Assembly (NCBI GenBank): GCA_045617525.1
Contig: JAZLIT010000019.1
Location: 1-5,447 of the forward strand
From: JAZLIT01 sp045617525
Lineage (GTDB): Bacteria; Bacillota; Bacilli; Bacillales_A; Planococcaceae
Direction: 5' to 3'
DNA: 5,447 nucleotides
The notes beneath the pieces were generated by a model. That model searched no databases. It saw only the letters and a program-made list of their open reading frames with translations, and was not told the DNA's origin. The position numbers and the translations under genes were made by a program. Positions 4,978-5,447 of this stretch are shown here, piece by piece; the first letter of the stretch is position 1, and each line of letters begins with the position of its first letter.

Positions 4978-5094
4978 ATGTTAGTTACGCTATTCAACAA
5001 ACAGTTCATATTGGGGGCTTTAGTTGCACTAACTAGCTATGTGATCTGTTACCCATCACCTAAAATAAATGAGCCTATGCTTACACGTATGTAA
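4978..5094 (+). CDS. Possible 38-residue small membrane peptide
   Basis: ATG at 4978 opens a 38-codon frame ending at TAA 5092-5094. It has a basic start (FNKQ) and a hydrophobic stretch of about 16 residues (FILGALVALTSYVICY, 10-25), then a polar tail. AAAGG at 4964-4968 is a weak ribosome binding site about 9 bases before it. A perfect TATAAT lies at 4948-4953, but the best -35 (TTGAAA, 4928-4933) is only 14 bases away. Against it: the end runs into the convergent terminator hairpin (5067-5107), and the segment also contains a GTTAGT/ACTAAC dyad that could mark a non-coding repeat. I do not recognise the peptide. Confidence 0.3.
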   Translation: MLVTLFNKQFILGALVALTSYVICYPSPKINEPMLTRM

Positions 5095-5107
5095 GCATGG
5101 CTCATTT
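5067..5107 (-). terminator. Strong long-stem terminator after the 58-residue gene
   Basis: Two 9-bp stacks, AAATGAGCC with GGCTCATTT and ATGCTTACA with TGTAAGCAT, are separated by one bulged T and closed by a four-base loop (CGTA). The hairpin starts 5 bases after the minus-strand stop at 5113 and is followed on that strand by ATTTTAGG. The flanking ATTT could also stop plus-strand transcripts. Confidence 0.8.
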
Positions 5108-5112
5108 AATGG

Positions 5113-5289
5113 TTAGATACTTATGCCAAGTGAAACCAGTAAGTAGTTAAGTGAAATGATTGCAACAGAGATGTGTAACAATACGGTTAACCAATTCTTA
5201 TGTCTCCCTTGAAAGTCTTGCACTAGCATAGCTACTGACCATATTAAAATAATTAGGTAAGCAAATTGTAATAGTATAGCTGGTAACAT
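5113..5289 (-). CDS. Two-helix small membrane protein, function unknown
   Basis: A 58-residue hydrophobic protein with two predicted transmembrane helices, residues 3-23 and 34-56, joined by a short charged loop, QDFQGRHKNW (24-33). Both termini have almost no soluble extension, so it is a helical hairpin in the membrane, with the basic loop probably inside. The start at 5289 is fixed by AAGGAGGT (5295-5302) 5 bases upstream; the longer in-frame versions begin upstream of this site. A strong terminator follows within 5 bases, so it is a compact single-gene unit. No motif identifies a function, and toxin-like or stress-related small membrane peptides cannot be told apart here. The probable insertion-sequence end near 5360 lies only about 60 bases upstream and may have cut off or replaced its promoter. 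Confidence 0.75.
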   Translation of the reverse strand: MLPAILLQFAYLIILIWSVAMLVQDFQGRHKNWLTVLLHISVAIISLNYLLVSLGISI

Positions 5290-5359
5290 TATAAACCTCC
5301 TTTTCAATATCATATGAAATGAATAAGGGATGGATTACGCTTGTTTTTTTTATAAGACC

Positions 5360-5447
5360 TGGAATACCCACACAAAATAGTACAATATTTATAAGGACTG
5401 TTACTTAAATGCTGCTGGCGTAAGATATCCAAGCGTTTGGTGAATTC
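5360..5447 (-). mobile_element. IS3-family insertion sequence, 3' end (continues outside the window)
   Basis: The right edge of the window holds the end of a transposase gene on the minus strand, plus about 40 bases beyond its stop. TGGAATACCC starting at 5360 is a plausible terminal inverted repeat, since IS3 elements begin TG and end CA. Without the other end, the exact boundary and target duplication cannot be confirmed. Confidence 0.55.
5401..5447 (-). CDS. IS3-family transposase OrfB, C-terminal end (partial)
   Basis: Minus-strand reading from the window edge gives IHQTLGYLTPAAFK followed by TAA at 5401-5403. (R/I)HQ(T/S)LGYLTPA is the standard closing motif of IS3-family (IS150/IS3 type) DDE transposases, found just after the catalytic core where strand transfer is carried out. 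Only about 14 codons are in the window; the DDE residues and the upstream OrfA lie outside, so activity cannot be judged. Confidence 0.75.
   Translation of the reverse strand, partial: IHQTLGYLTPAAFK

Noticed and set aside
1..5447. CRISPR arrays, tRNA or rRNA genes, or a defence cassette
   Set aside because: No regularly spaced 25-40 base repeats, no cloverleaf or rRNA-like segments, and no nuclease, helicase or toxin-antitoxin protein motifs were seen.

Overview
The window looks like chromosomal DNA from a low-GC, endospore-forming Gram-positive bacterium of the Bacillaceae/Planococcaceae type. The strongest evidence is a complete alpha/beta-type small acid-soluble spore protein gene on the minus strand, with a promoter matching the sigma-G consensus. 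Strong AGGAGG-type ribosome binding sites and AT-rich spacers agree. Genus cannot be fixed from the sequence alone.

Layout. Positions 1-204 hold no gene I can support. 205-1407 (minus) is an intact iron-containing alcohol dehydrogenase. Directly upstream of it on the same strand (1417-about 1740) is the wrecked C-terminal part of an aldehyde dehydrogenase, whose original stop codon overlaps the alcohol dehydrogenase ribosome binding site. The two were once an aldehyde/alcohol dehydrogenase operon. The remnant ends abruptly near 1740. Beyond that lies an orphan plus-strand reading frame (to 1904), bracketed by two pairs of short direct repeats with an 11-base period, which resemble arm-type sites of tyrosine integrases. 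1905-2383 is gene-free.

2384-2778 is a broken gene for a multi-zinc-ribbon protein. It is followed after 22 bases by an intact 138-residue coiled-coil protein with its own C-terminal zinc ribbon (2801-3217), so this was probably a two-gene operon. 3218-3812 is gene-free but rich in structure: a rho-independent terminator, a GC-rich patch, AT-rich repeats, a third 11-base-period repeat pair and a perfect 10-bp hairpin.

3813-4172 is a small three-helix membrane protein of unknown role. Near 4292 is a short remnant of a HAD-family phosphatase start, preceded by a perfect 11-bp AT palindrome. Then come the spore protein gene (4568-4771, minus) with its terminator and promoter, a possible 38-residue plus-strand small ORF (4978-5094), a 58-residue two-helix membrane protein (5113-5289, minus) with a strong terminator, and at the right edge the 3' end of an IS3-family transposase (minus) with a probable insertion-sequence end.

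Overall this is an accessory, decaying region: three gene remnants, an insertion sequence and integration-like repeats lie among a few intact genes. I see no convincing new multi-gene system. The most interesting items are the 11-base-period repeat pairs, the zinc-ribbon/coiled-coil gene pair, and a recurring pattern of single-base homopolymer indels that should be separated from sequencing error.
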